From Berryella intestinalis (GTDB lineage Bacteria; Actinomycetota; Coriobacteriia; Coriobacteriales; Eggerthellaceae), in the NCBI RefSeq assembly GCF_000814825.1, contig NZ_CP009302.1, forward strand, positions 620,001-684,000: a DNA stretch of 64,000 nt, written 5' to 3'. Every line of letters starts with the position of its first letter. Within the stretch, counting starts at the first letter, position 1. Below are positions 9,262 to 16,567 of this stretch, one piece after another. The notes under the pieces are model-generated. The model was not told where the DNA came from. It did not search any database and saw only the letters and a program-made list of their open reading frames with translations. The position numbers were made by a program, and so were the translations under genes.

Positions 9262-11295
9262 TTATACCTGGTTGTCCAGATCGATCTGCATCAGCATGAC
9301 GTTCTGCCTCATGTCGCGCGCCTCGCTGCGCGACAGGCGCCCTTCCTCGTAGGCGGACTGTATCTGCTCGAGCTCGATGATGAGCCCGGTCCTGACCACT
9401 TCCTCGACCGAGCTCTCCCGCTTCGCGATCGCGGTTATGGAGGGGGAGGACAGCCACAGGGACGCGAGAGCCATCTGGTACTCGATGATGAGGTTGCTGT
9501 ACGCCTCGGTGCGCGTGCCGCTTCTGGCCATCTCGGCCTGCATGCGCTGTATGGCGTACTTGATGGCCCGTGCCTGGATGTCGCGCATGATCGCGGCCGA
9601 GTCGGCCTTCTCGGTGCTGGGAAGGCGCCGCCGCGCTTCGTGCCAGAAGGTCCTCGCCGCCAACAGAAGGCGGCCGATCCGCGATCTCATCCGGGCGAGG
9701 CGCCCTCCCGAGCGCTGTATGGCCGCTTCGAGATGCTCGAGGCGGCTGGCGAACCGATAACCCTCGATCAGCGGGATCTCGCCGCGCTCGATCAGGTTCC
9801 AAACGTGTTCCTGCTCCCACTGGAGGGCCTGGATGCGCACTTCGGCGTCGGATGCGACCTCGATGTCCCCCGATTCCAGGACGCGTGCGATACGGTCGTT
9901 GTAACGCCTGATCACTTCCGATGTCGCGCGGCGGTTCGAGGCGGTTTGGCGCGCGGAGAGCTCCTCGATCACCGAGCGCATGATATCGGCTTGTTTTTCA
10001 GCCCGCTCGCGCCGCGTGTCGAGGTGCTCGGCCTCTTTCTTGCGGGGCGCGAGGAGCGGCACGAGGAACGTGGCCAGCACAAGGGACAGCAAAATGACGC
10101 CCGATGCGATGAATATCAGCAGGTCGCGATTGGGGAATCGCACGACCACGCCGTTGGCGACCATAGTGGTCGGGATGGTGAACATGATGGCGAGCGTGAT
10201 GGTTCCCTTGGCGCCGGCAAGCGTGGTGAGGGCCGCGCTGCGCAGGCGCTCGGGAAAGGCCCGCTTCGACTCGCTTTTCCTGTCGGCGATGCGCTCGGCG
10301 GCAAGCGACCAGAGCAGGCGCGCTCCGTGCATGATGAGGGTCACCAGCACCACGTACCCCAAAAGCTCGATGTTGGCGAGGGGCAGCATGAACCCGCCGA
10401 AAAACGCGTTGGGGATCTGGGTGCCCAGCAAGACGAACACGACGCCGTTCAGCGTGAAGGTCAGAACCTTCCAGACGCTGGCCGAGACGATGTTCATATG
10501 CGCGATGGAGGGACCCAGGTTGCGCCGCGCGAACGACATGGCGACGCCGCAGGCGACGACGGCGATGACGGCGCTCACCCCGGCCTTCTCGGCGATGAGG
10601 AAGGCGATGAACGGGGTGAATATCTCGTAGAGCACGTGGAAGGTGGTGTTTTCCAGTCCGAGGTCGCGCACTTTCGCGGTGATCAGGTTGACGATGATGC
10701 CGATGCCGATGCCGAGGGCGAGCCCCCCGAAGAACTCGACGAGGAAGTCGGCCAGGGCCTCCGAGGCGACGAACGACCCGCCCGCCGCAACAGCGATGGC
10801 GAACTGGAACGCGACGATGCCCGAGGCGTCGTTGAGAAGCGATTCTCCCTGCAAAACGGCCTGTTGGCGCTCGGGGATATCGGCTTCGTCGCTGAGGGCG
10901 GCCACGGCGACGGCGTCGGTCGGCCCGAGCGCGGCACCGAGGGCGAGCGCGGCGGCCAGTCCGATCGAGGGTATGAGCGCGTGCACCGAAAACCCGATCG
11001 CCAAAGCGATGACTAAGACGAGCCCGACCGCATAGGCCAGCGTGGCGGACTTGTTCTTCCACAGCTGGGCCTTGTCGGCTTCGCGCGCTTCGTTGAACAG
11101 GAGCGGAGCGATGAACAGCACGAGGAAGATCTCGGGTTCGAGCTCGATCGAGACATGCCCCTGGGCGGCGATCGCCACCAGCGACCCCATGCCGATCTGG
11201 ATGAGGGGGGACGACACCTTGGGAAGGATCTGCTCGACGATGGCGGAAACCAGCACTGCCGCTAAAAGAACCAGGGCGAGTGTGAGCGTTTCCAT
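9262..11295 (-). CDS. Na+/H+ antiporter, CPA1 (NhaP/NHE-like) family
   Basis: A 677-residue membrane protein. The first ~410 residues form about 12 hydrophobic helices. They include the family segments LFNEAREAD, LGAALGPTDAVAVAALSD (the Asp-rich ion-binding helix) and GESLLNDASGIVAFQ with the ND pair. The remaining ~250 residues are a charged cytoplasmic domain, likely regulatory, rich in Arg and Glu helices. It probably exports Na+ in exchange for protons and helps pH and salt homeostasis. The ATG at 11295 follows a GAAGGA motif. It lies 45 bp downstream of the NYN-LOTUS gene in the same direction, so the two may be cotranscribed. Confidence 0.9.
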   Translation of the reverse strand: METLTLALVLLAAVLVSAIVEQILPKVSSPLIQIGMGSLVAIAAQGHVSIELEPEIFLVLFIAPLLFNEAREADKAQLWKNKSATLAYAVGLVLVIALAIGFSVHALIPSIGLAAALALGAALGPTDAVAVAALSDEADIPERQQAVLQGESLLNDASGIVAFQFAIAVAAGGSFVASEALADFLVEFFGGLALGIGIGIIVNLITAKVRDLGLENTTFHVLYEIFTPFIAFLIAEKAGVSAVIAVVACGVAMSFARRNLGPSIAHMNIVSASVWKVLTFTLNGVVFVLLGTQIPNAFFGGFMLPLANIELLGYVVLVTLIMHGARLLWSLAAERIADRKSESKRAFPERLRSAALTTLAGAKGTITLAIMFTIPTTMVANGVVVRFPNRDLLIFIASGVILLSLVLATFLVPLLAPRKKEAEHLDTRRERAEKQADIMRSVIEELSARQTASNRRATSEVIRRYNDRIARVLESGDIEVASDAEVRIQALQWEQEHVWNLIERGEIPLIEGYRFASRLEHLEAAIQRSGGRLARMRSRIGRLLLAARTFWHEARRRLPSTEKADSAAIMRDIQARAIKYAIQRMQAEMARSGTRTEAYSNLIIEYQMALASLWLSSPSITAIAKRESSVEEVVRTGLIIELEQIQSAYEEGRLSRSEARDMRQNVMLMQIDLDNQV

Positions 11296-11340
11296 AGGCG
11301 GGGATCCTTCCGGGTGTCGTCGATCGAGGCGATAGTGCGG

Positions 11341-12699
11341 TTAGTTTTCGGGGGCGAACCTTTCGGCGATAGCGTAGCTCGAACGCTCGCGCCGATCGAC
11401 GGCGATTCCGTCGAGCTGCGCCAGGAAATCGATGAGCTTGGGGTACCCGAACGCCTTGTGGTCGAATCCCTCGAACTGCGCGCGGAGGCGCTTGCCCAAG
11501 GTGGGCATGGCCACGCCGCGCTCGCCGGCGCGGTCGACTTCCGCTGCGACGTAGGCGCGAATGGCCTCCATATCGGCGGGCGCCGACCGCTTCGCGGTTT
11601 CCGTCTTCGCTTCGGCTTCGACCGCGGATGCGGCTGCGCGCTTGGCGTCCTCGCGCTGGGTTTCTTCCCGTTTCGGCTGATCGGAGGCGGCGCGATCCTG
11701 TTCTTTGGAGCTCCCGACGCGTCTGCGGTTCCTGAAGGCGCGTCCGGGCGTGGGCTTGTCCTCGTCGGAGAAGCGCGCGGCGGCCGGATCCTTCTCGGCC
11801 TGGGGCGTTGCGCCGTCGGCCTGCCCGGCAAGCGCCGCATCGGGCTTCGGGGCCGCCTCGGCGCCCTGGTCGGGCGAGGCGGGCGCCGCTGCTTCCGGCT
11901 CGCCGGTCGGTTTCGCGGAGCGCCTGTTCGGCCTCCGCTTCGCGCTCGGTTTCGGCTCGACCAGGCTGACGATGGCGATGGAGCCCTTCGTCTCGATGCT
12001 CAGCGAGGGGAAGTCGCTGAGCAGCTTTTTCAGCTGGTTGGTGCCGTAGTTGCGCACGTCGAAGTCGGGATAGCGCTTGAGCAGGCGGTTTCCCACGTCG
12101 CTGAGCGTGGTGGGTTTGTCTTGGGCCAGGTTGTCGTTGATGATGGACGTGACGGTCATCTCGATCTTCTCGCGCGAGAGCGTGGGCTCGTCGGCGGAGC
12201 GCTCCTCGTTGGCGCCGCGCGACTTGGGGGGCCGGCCCTTGGGCTCGGTGCCCTGGATGAGCACCTCGAGCGTGGTGAAGATGTCGCAGGCGGTGCGGAA
12301 GGGCAGCGGGGTCTTTTTCTCGCCCATGCCGATCACCGTGAGGCCGCTTTCTCGGATGCGCGCGGCGAGCCTGGTGAAGTCGCTGTCGCTGGACACGAGG
12401 CAGAACCCGTCGACCGAGTTGGTGTAGAGGATGTCCATGGCGTCGATGATGAGCGCCGAATCGGTGGAGTTCTTCCCTTGGGTGTAGCTGTACTGCTGCA
12501 TGGGAAGGATGGAGTTCTGCAGCAGCTTGTCTTTCCATTTGGCGTGCTGGGGGTTGGTCCAGTCGCCGTAGATGCGCTTGTAGGTGACGATGCCGTACTT
12601 GGACAGTTCGTCGAGCACGGCGCTGATGTACTTGTACGAAACGTTGTCGGCGTCGATGAGAAGGGCGAGGCGCTTCTCGGATGATGGTTTGACGTCCAT
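11341..12699 (-). CDS. NYN-domain / LOTUS (OST-HTH) RNA-associated protein
   Basis: A 452-residue protein. Residues 1-150 form a NYN (PIN-like) nuclease domain, with LIDADN at 14-19, the acidic TDSAL near 79-83 and SSDSDF at 103-108; these are the usual metal-binding Asp positions. A LOTUS/OST-HTH-like winged helix follows at about 175-247 (TTLSDVGNRLLKRYPDFDV). Residues about 250-375 are a low-complexity Ala/Glu/Pro/Lys/Arg linker. A second LOTUS-like unit lies at about 377-445 (MPTLGKRLRAQFEGFD). Bacterial NYN-LOTUS proteins are thought to bind or process RNA; the substrate is unknown. The start has a clear AAGGAGATCA-ATG context. Confidence 0.85.
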   Translation of the reverse strand: MDVKPSSEKRLALLIDADNVSYKYISAVLDELSKYGIVTYKRIYGDWTNPQHAKWKDKLLQNSILPMQQYSYTQGKNSTDSALIIDAMDILYTNSVDGFCLVSSDSDFTRLAARIRESGLTVIGMGEKKTPLPFRTACDIFTTLEVLIQGTEPKGRPPKSRGANEERSADEPTLSREKIEMTVTSIINDNLAQDKPTTLSDVGNRLLKRYPDFDVRNYGTNQLKKLLSDFPSLSIETKGSIAIVSLVEPKPSAKRRPNRRSAKPTGEPEAAAPASPDQGAEAAPKPDAALAGQADGATPQAEKDPAAARFSDEDKPTPGRAFRNRRRVGSSKEQDRAASDQPKREETQREDAKRAAASAVEAEAKTETAKRSAPADMEAIRAYVAAEVDRAGERGVAMPTLGKRLRAQFEGFDHKAFGYPKLIDFLAQLDGIAVDRRERSSYAIAERFAPEN

Positions 12700-12853
12700 T
12701 GATCTCCTTGCGTGAGGGCGGCGTATGCCGATGATGTGCAGCTATGATTATAGAATCCCCAGATGAATAACTTTACCGCGGCTTGAAACGTCCAGCGTTT
12801 CTGCGTTTATCGGGGGTGTGTGGGGAAAGGGGGAATTAAAAGGCCGCGACCCC

Positions 12854-12882
12854 TTGATTTTCTGCCGCTATGCATCTAATAT
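12854..12882 (+). promoter_or_regulatory. Promoter of tRNA-His
   Basis: TTGATT (12854-12859), a 17-bp spacer, and TAATAT (12877-12882) make a good sigma-70-type promoter. The start would fall near 12890, about 9 bases before the mature tRNA-His 5' end. Confidence 0.65.
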
Positions 12883-12898
12883 GTCTCCTTGCGCATTC

Positions 12899-12976
12899 GG
12901 TGGGTGTAGTTCAGTTGGCTAGAACGCCAGATTGTGGCTCTGGAGGTCGTCGGTTCGAGTCCGATCATCCACCCCA
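12899..12976 (+). tRNA. tRNA-His (GUG)
   Basis: The cloverleaf includes the extra 5' G(-1) at 12899, which pairs with discriminator C73, the hallmark of tRNA-His. Acceptor GTGGGTG pairs with CATCCAC. The anticodon loop ATTGTGG holds GTG, reading CAC and CAT. CCA is encoded at 12974-12976. Confidence 0.95.
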
Positions 12977-12993
12977 GCGCGCTGGAAAAGCTC

Positions 12994-13021
12994 TTGCAAT
13001 CGCTTCGAGGTCTGCTAAACT
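12994..13021 (+). promoter_or_regulatory. Promoter of tRNA-Lys
   Basis: TTGCAA (12994-12999), a 16-bp spacer and TAAACT (13016-13021) lie between the two tRNA genes. They would start a transcript near 13029, about 35 bases before tRNA-Lys. tRNA-Lys could also be read through from the tRNA-His promoter. Confidence 0.5.
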
Positions 13022-13062
13022 GTTCCAGCGCTGTTTGAGACGCGCGACAACATACCTTTCAT

Positions 13063-13138
13063 GGACCGTTAGCTTAGTTGGTAGAGCAGGGGACTCTTAA
13101 TCCCAAGGTCCGGGGTTCGAGTCCCCGACGGTCCACCA
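13063..13138 (+). tRNA. tRNA-Lys (CUU)
   Basis: Acceptor GGACCGT pairs with ACGGTCC. The anticodon loop CTCTTAA carries CTT, reading AAG. The T-arm is CGGGG-TTCGAGT-CCCCG, and CCA is encoded at 13136-13138. The first anticodon-stem pair (G27-A43) is a mismatch. Confidence 0.95.
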
Positions 13139-13204
13139 TGAAACTCCCAGGCCAGCGCCGAGTCGCTGGTCTTTTCATTTCCCCTTGCAGGATCGGTGCG
13201 CGCA

Positions 13205-13243
13205 GAAAAGGCCGCGCGGGCGGTGCCGGCGCGGCCTTTTCTT
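13205..13243. terminator. Bidirectional terminator after tRNA-Lys
   Basis: GAAAAGGCCGCGC and GCGCGGCCTTTTC form a long hairpin with A/T flanks on both sides. It serves tRNA-Lys on the plus strand and the DUF1508 gene (stop at 13261) on the minus strand. Confidence 0.8.
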
Positions 13244-13260
13244 CAAGCTGGGTTACCGGG

Positions 13261-13632
13261 CTATTCGGCGTCGACGATGGGAGCCTCGGGGGCGTTTTTC
13301 ATGACGCTTTCGATGCCGTTCATGCAGCTGGCCTTGGTTTTGTAGCCCTCTCCGACTGCGACGATCTCGCCGTTCGAGGCCTTCAGGCGGAAGCGCAGCT
13401 CGCCGGCCTTGTCGGCGTACACCTCGAACTTGGGGTTCTTCTCGGTGGCGAATCCCTCGACCGTCTGGTCCTCGATGCGTCCCGCCTCGGCCGCCTTCAC
13501 GACCGACGCGCAGCCCTTTTTAGCGGCGTCCTTGCTGGAATAAACCTGTGAAGTTGCGATGATCTGGCCGTTTGTTGCCTTCAGATCGAATTTGAAGCCG
13601 GTGTTCGTTTCTCTGATTTCGAACTTGCCCAT
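13261..13632 (-). CDS. DUF1508 (YegP-type) tandem-repeat protein
   Basis: A 123-residue protein made of two copies of the small YegP/DUF1508 beta-beta-alpha unit. The first (residues 1-55) contains GFKFDLKATNGQIIATSQVY. The second (about 65-115) contains LRFRLKASNGEIVAVGEGY. Each is followed by a helix with a KxxCxxGIxSV-like segment. Both copies keep the KA.NG.I pattern. The biochemical role of this family is not established; E. coli YegP is dispensable. The start ATG at 13632 follows a GGGAGG ribosome-binding site. Confidence 0.9.
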   Translation of the reverse strand: MGKFEIRETNTGFKFDLKATNGQIIATSQVYSSKDAAKKGCASVVKAAEAGRIEDQTVEGFATEKNPKFEVYADKAGELRFRLKASNGEIVAVGEGYKTKASCMNGIESVMKNAPEAPIVDAE

Positions 13633-13689
13633 AAGAGCCTCCCTTTCGAGGAATCGCGCAGCGCTATCGGTGTGCGCCGCTTACCGCAC

Positions 13690-13719
13690 AGTATCTGTGT
13701 CCGCCGTATCGGTTGTCAA
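13690..13719 (-). promoter_or_regulatory. Promoter of the DUF1508 gene
   Basis: On the minus strand a perfect TTGACA (13719-13714) is followed after 18 bp by GATACT (13695-13690). It lies about 60 bp upstream of the DUF1508 start codon. Confidence 0.6.
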
Positions 13720-13997
13720 ACGATTTCGATTTCTGTTCGCGTCGACGATCGTCGGTCGCCTTCGGACCCCGGGGCTCTGTCGGATCGGCGTTCTATCTGC
13801 GTTTTCATCATATTTTGACTCGACGGTCGGTCAAGCGTGCCTGCCCGGGGTTTGTCGGCCGCCTTTCGCGTCGCGGTTGTTTCGAGAAGATATTCAATAT
13901 TCATTGACATAACTAAATATATTATTGAGAATCGACCACTGTATTGAATAAAAGTCAAATGGTGACGAGAAGAGTCATTTGGAAAGGAACCAACCTC
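13720..13997. other. Upstream region of the cell-wall-binding protein gene
   Basis: This region has no supported gene. It holds an AT-rich promoter zone with TTGACA at 13904-13909 and a weak -10 (GAGAAT, 13927-13932) at 17-bp spacing. TATTCAATA near 13891 and its inverted copy TATTGAATA near 13942 lie about 50 bp apart and bracket the promoter, suggesting a regulator site. Confidence 0.4.
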
Positions 13998-15071
13998 ATG
14001 AAGAAGAGAACCATGCTGGCGGCGTCCTTGGCGCTTACGTGCGCCCTCGCGCTTCCGGCCGGCGCGGCCTTTGCGGACGAGCCTGCCGCCCCCGCGGTGA
14101 AGACCGACGCGTACGGCAATGTGATCACAGGGTCCAAGCCCCAGCCGGGCTGGCCGCGCTTGGCGGGCGATATCGCGCTTGACACCATGTCCTCCATCGT
14201 ATCGAGCGATGCGGGCTGGTCGGTCGAGGGCGGAACGGTCGTCATCGCCTCGGGCGAGGGCTGGTGGGATGCGCTGTCCGTGTCGGCGCTGGCCGGTAGC
14301 GAGAGCGCGCCGGTGCTGCTGTCGTACCGCGATTCGGTCCCCCAGCAGACGCGCGACCAGCTTAAGCGCCTGAAGCCGGCCAGGGTCGTGATCGTGGGCG
14401 GCGAGGCCGCCGTGTCCGAGAAGACCGCCGCCGAGCTCGCGGCCGTCGCCGGTTCGAACCTCAAGCGCTATGCGGGCGCCGATGCCGTCGGCACGGCCGA
14501 GGCCGTAGCCGAGGCTGTCGGGAACAAGTCCGAGTACGCGGTGGTGGCCACGGCCGCCACCTTCCACGATGCGCTGTCCGCCGCTCCCTTCGCCTACGCG
14601 AAGCGCGCCCCGGTGTTCTTCACCCAGCCCGATGGCAGCCTGTCGAGCACGACCCTTTCCGCCATCGGGAATCGGAAGGTCATCGTGATGGGCGGCACCG
14701 CTGCCGTTCCCGCTTCGGTGGAAAAGCAGCTCGGATCCCGCTTCCTCCAGCGCGTGGGCGGCGCCGACGCGGTCGCCACGTCGAAGCTCTTCGCCCAGAA
14801 GCGCCTCGACGAAGGGGCTTCGCGCGAAGGCATGGGCGTGGCCACGGCGAACAGCTGGTACGATGCGCTGACGGGCGCGGCTTTGTGCGGAAAGCAGGAT
14901 TCGGTCCTGCTGCTCGCGACCGACCACGATACGTCCGCCATCACCGAGGTGGCCCGCAAGGGTTGGAACACCCCTTCCTGGAAGCAGTGCTCCGGTTGGA
15001 TCTTCGGAGGCACGGCCGCGCTTTCCGACGAGGCCATGATGGCCATTCCCGCGTCGGGGTATACCGACTAG
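13998..15071 (+). CDS. Secreted protein with cell-wall-binding type 2 repeats
   Basis: A 357-residue exported protein. The ATG at 13998, after AAGGAA, gives a classic signal peptide: MKKR, a hydrophobic stretch, and AAFADE as the likely cleavage site near residue 27. An earlier in-frame ATG at 13944 would spoil this signal. The mature part has repeated units with VVIASGEGWWDALSVSALA, VVATAATFHDALSAAPFA and GVATANSWYDALTGAALC. These alternate with VIVGGEAAVSEK- and VIVMGGTAAVPASV-type segments. This is the PF04122 cell-wall-binding 2 pattern of three repeats that binds anionic wall polymers. No catalytic domain is visible, so it may be a stand-alone surface protein. Confidence 0.88.
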   Translation: MKKRTMLAASLALTCALALPAGAAFADEPAAPAVKTDAYGNVITGSKPQPGWPRLAGDIALDTMSSIVSSDAGWSVEGGTVVIASGEGWWDALSVSALAGSESAPVLLSYRDSVPQQTRDQLKRLKPARVVIVGGEAAVSEKTAAELAAVAGSNLKRYAGADAVGTAEAVAEAVGNKSEYAVVATAATFHDALSAAPFAYAKRAPVFFTQPDGSLSSTTLSAIGNRKVIVMGGTAAVPASVEKQLGSRFLQRVGGADAVATSKLFAQKRLDEGASREGMGVATANSWYDALTGAALCGKQDSVLLLATDHDTSAITEVARKGWNTPSWKQCSGWIFGGTAALSDEAMMAIPASGYTD

Positions 15072-15154
15072 GCGGCCTTTTTCCGGAAGCGCCGGGTGCT
15101 CGAGGACGTCTGCGCTCGGGTGCTTTGTGCGGGACCTTCCATATGCGCGGCACC

Positions 15155-15189
15155 AACGAGGCCGTCGGGTTTTCCCGGCGGCCTCGTTC
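15155..15189. terminator. Terminator between two convergent genes
   Basis: A 15-bp hairpin (AACGAGGCCG... / ...CGGCCTCGTT) with a TTTT loop and a single G-U pair lies between the stops at 15071 (plus) and 15225 (minus). The T-tract is short in both directions. Confidence 0.55.
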
Positions 15190-15224
15190 ATGTGACGGTG
15201 CGCTGTTAGCGGCCTGCGCGTCCG

Positions 15225-16040
15225 CTACCGGCAGCCGTCGATCCAGGCTTCCTCGATGAAATCGTATCCGCGCAGGGAAACGCCGTACTCGTCGACGCTT
15301 ACGAACCATCCTTGGGCGAACTCCCGACCGTAGCCGTCGTCGTAGGCTATGGCCCCCGTGTTCGCGAAGGTGGGGCCGACGCCTATGCGCCTTGTGCCAA
15401 GCGGGAAGTGGCTGTGCCCGGTGAACACGTATGCGCCGGGATGGCGGTCGAGCACCGCCCTGAGATCCGCGTCGTTTTCGATCGAGCGGCCGCTCCCGTG
15501 GTGCGCGAGGCTCCCCTCAACCGTGTCGAAGAGGGGCTCGTGGTTGAAGACGAGCGGCGCCGAACCCCTCTCTTCGTCGTCCGAGAGCATACGGTCGAGC
15601 CATTCCAGCTGGTTATCCGATATCCTGCAGCCGTCCCAGCGCTGCGGCTTCTCGTCCCCGGCCAGAAGGATCAGGTGCGTGCGGCCCACAGTGAGGTCGC
15701 GATAGGGCGCCTCGGAACCGACATGTCGCGCGAAGCGAGAAAGCGACCAAGTAAAGCGCGGGAGGCGGCACTCGTGGTTCCCCAGGGCCAGGACCAGTCG
15801 GTCGCGCTGCAGTCCCGCGCGTCGCGCGGCTCGGGCTACCAGCCGGTATTCCCAGGGCATCCCGTAGTCGGTGAAGTCGCCGACGATGACCACGGTCGAG
15901 TCGGGCTGAAGCTCCAGCGCCTTCGAGACGACCCGTTCGAGTCGTTTTGCCCGGTAGGGCTTCGCAAGCGAGACGTGGGTGTCGCTCATGATGAAGAAGC
16001 GGTCGGTAGGAGCGGTGCGGAGTTGCTGGTCGCTGTTCAT
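15225..16040 (-). CDS. Calcineurin-like metallophosphoesterase
   Basis: A 271-residue protein with the full metallophosphoesterase metal-binding set: SDTH at 19-22, GDFTD at 54-58, GNHE at 87-90, a later NHEP segment (about 165) and TGHSHF near 204. No signal peptide is seen, so it probably acts in the cytoplasm. Substrate cannot be told from sequence; cyclic nucleotides, nucleotides or phosphoproteins are all possible. The SD before the ATG at 16040 is weak (GGGAA). The gene lies downstream of a possible structured RNA with its own terminator at 16240-16445, which may control it. Confidence 0.82.
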   Translation of the reverse strand: MNSDQQLRTAPTDRFFIMSDTHVSLAKPYRAKRLERVVSKALELQPDSTVVIVGDFTDYGMPWEYRLVARAARRAGLQRDRLVLALGNHECRLPRFTWSLSRFARHVGSEAPYRDLTVGRTHLILLAGDEKPQRWDGCRISDNQLEWLDRMLSDDEERGSAPLVFNHEPLFDTVEGSLAHHGSGRSIENDADLRAVLDRHPGAYVFTGHSHFPLGTRRIGVGPTFANTGAIAYDDGYGREFAQGWFVSVDEYGVSLRGYDFIEEAWIDGCR

Positions 16041-16239
16041 AGGTTCCCGTCTCGATAGAGGTGCGGCCCGCGGCCGGATGCCCGGGCTTTCCGAGCATCA
16101 TAGGACTGTCGGCTGCGTTGCGCCACCGTCTGCATCGGATCACCCGCTCGGCCCGATCCGCCTTCCCGCCGGGCCGCCCCGTTTTCGCCCCATCCGCCCC
16201 TCGGCTCGATCCCGGCCGGCTGCGATGGGGGCGCGCTGG

Positions 16240-16276
16240 AAAAAAGCAGCGCCCTGTCAAGGGAGAACAGGGCGCT
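16240..16276 (-). terminator. Intrinsic terminator ending a candidate structured RNA
   Basis: On the minus strand AGCGCCCTGT (16276-16267) pairs with ACAGGGCGCT (16257-16248) and is followed by GCTTTTTTCC, with six U's at 16245-16240. No coding gene ends just before it: sstT has its own terminator at 16498-16534. The transcript that stops here is therefore probably a separate RNA or a leader. Confidence 0.7.
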
Positions 16277-16445
16277 TAGCAAGGGGGATCCGGCTCGAAG
16301 CGACGGTGAAGGGAAAGGAGAAAGGGAGGGTTCTCGCTTCGGCGGACACGCGGGTATGCGGTTTTCAGCGAAAACGGGCGACGCCCTCGATGGGTTTCGC
16401 TCCCATCTTCGAGGGGATGTTCCGAGTTCTTTTCGTCGCTCCGCT
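16240..16445 (-). ncRNA. Candidate structured RNA or attenuated leader
   Basis: Several stems can form on the minus strand. A 10-bp helix joins CGGAGCGACG (16443-16434) with CGTCGCTTCG (16305-16296). It encloses a strong hairpin with stems CCCTC/GAGGG and GATGGG/CCCATC (16415-16384) and a small TTTTC/GAAAA hairpin. The 3' strand of the long helix can instead pair with CGAAGCGA at 16343-16336, so two folds compete. An intrinsic terminator follows. This is the layout of an attenuating leader for the phosphoesterase gene downstream, or of a free small RNA of about 200 nt. It does not match any riboswitch class I can recognise. Confidence 0.35.
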
Positions 16446-16471
16446 TTCGATGGTGCTTACTGTACGGGCCG

Positions 16472-16491
16472 TGCCTTAAAGGAACCTTAAA
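16472..16491. repeat. Double CCTTAAAGG motif
   Basis: CCTTAAAGG occurs twice, separated by two bases (AA), just downstream of the sstT terminator and upstream of the candidate RNA on the minus strand. Each copy is nearly palindromic (CTTTAAAG-like). It could be a regulator site for the RNA's promoter. Confidence 0.35.
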
Positions 16492-16497
16492 GGCGCG

Positions 16498-16534
16498 AAA
16501 AAAATCGCCCGCCACAGGTGACGAGCGATTTTTC
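16498..16534 (-). terminator. sstT terminator
   Basis: On the minus strand AAAAATCGCTCG ... CGGGCGATTTTTTT forms a hairpin with U-rich 3' end, about 35 bp after the sstT stop codon. Confidence 0.7.
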
Positions 16535-16567
16535 TCCACAAATGAAATGGGCGGAAGGAAGGTCGGT

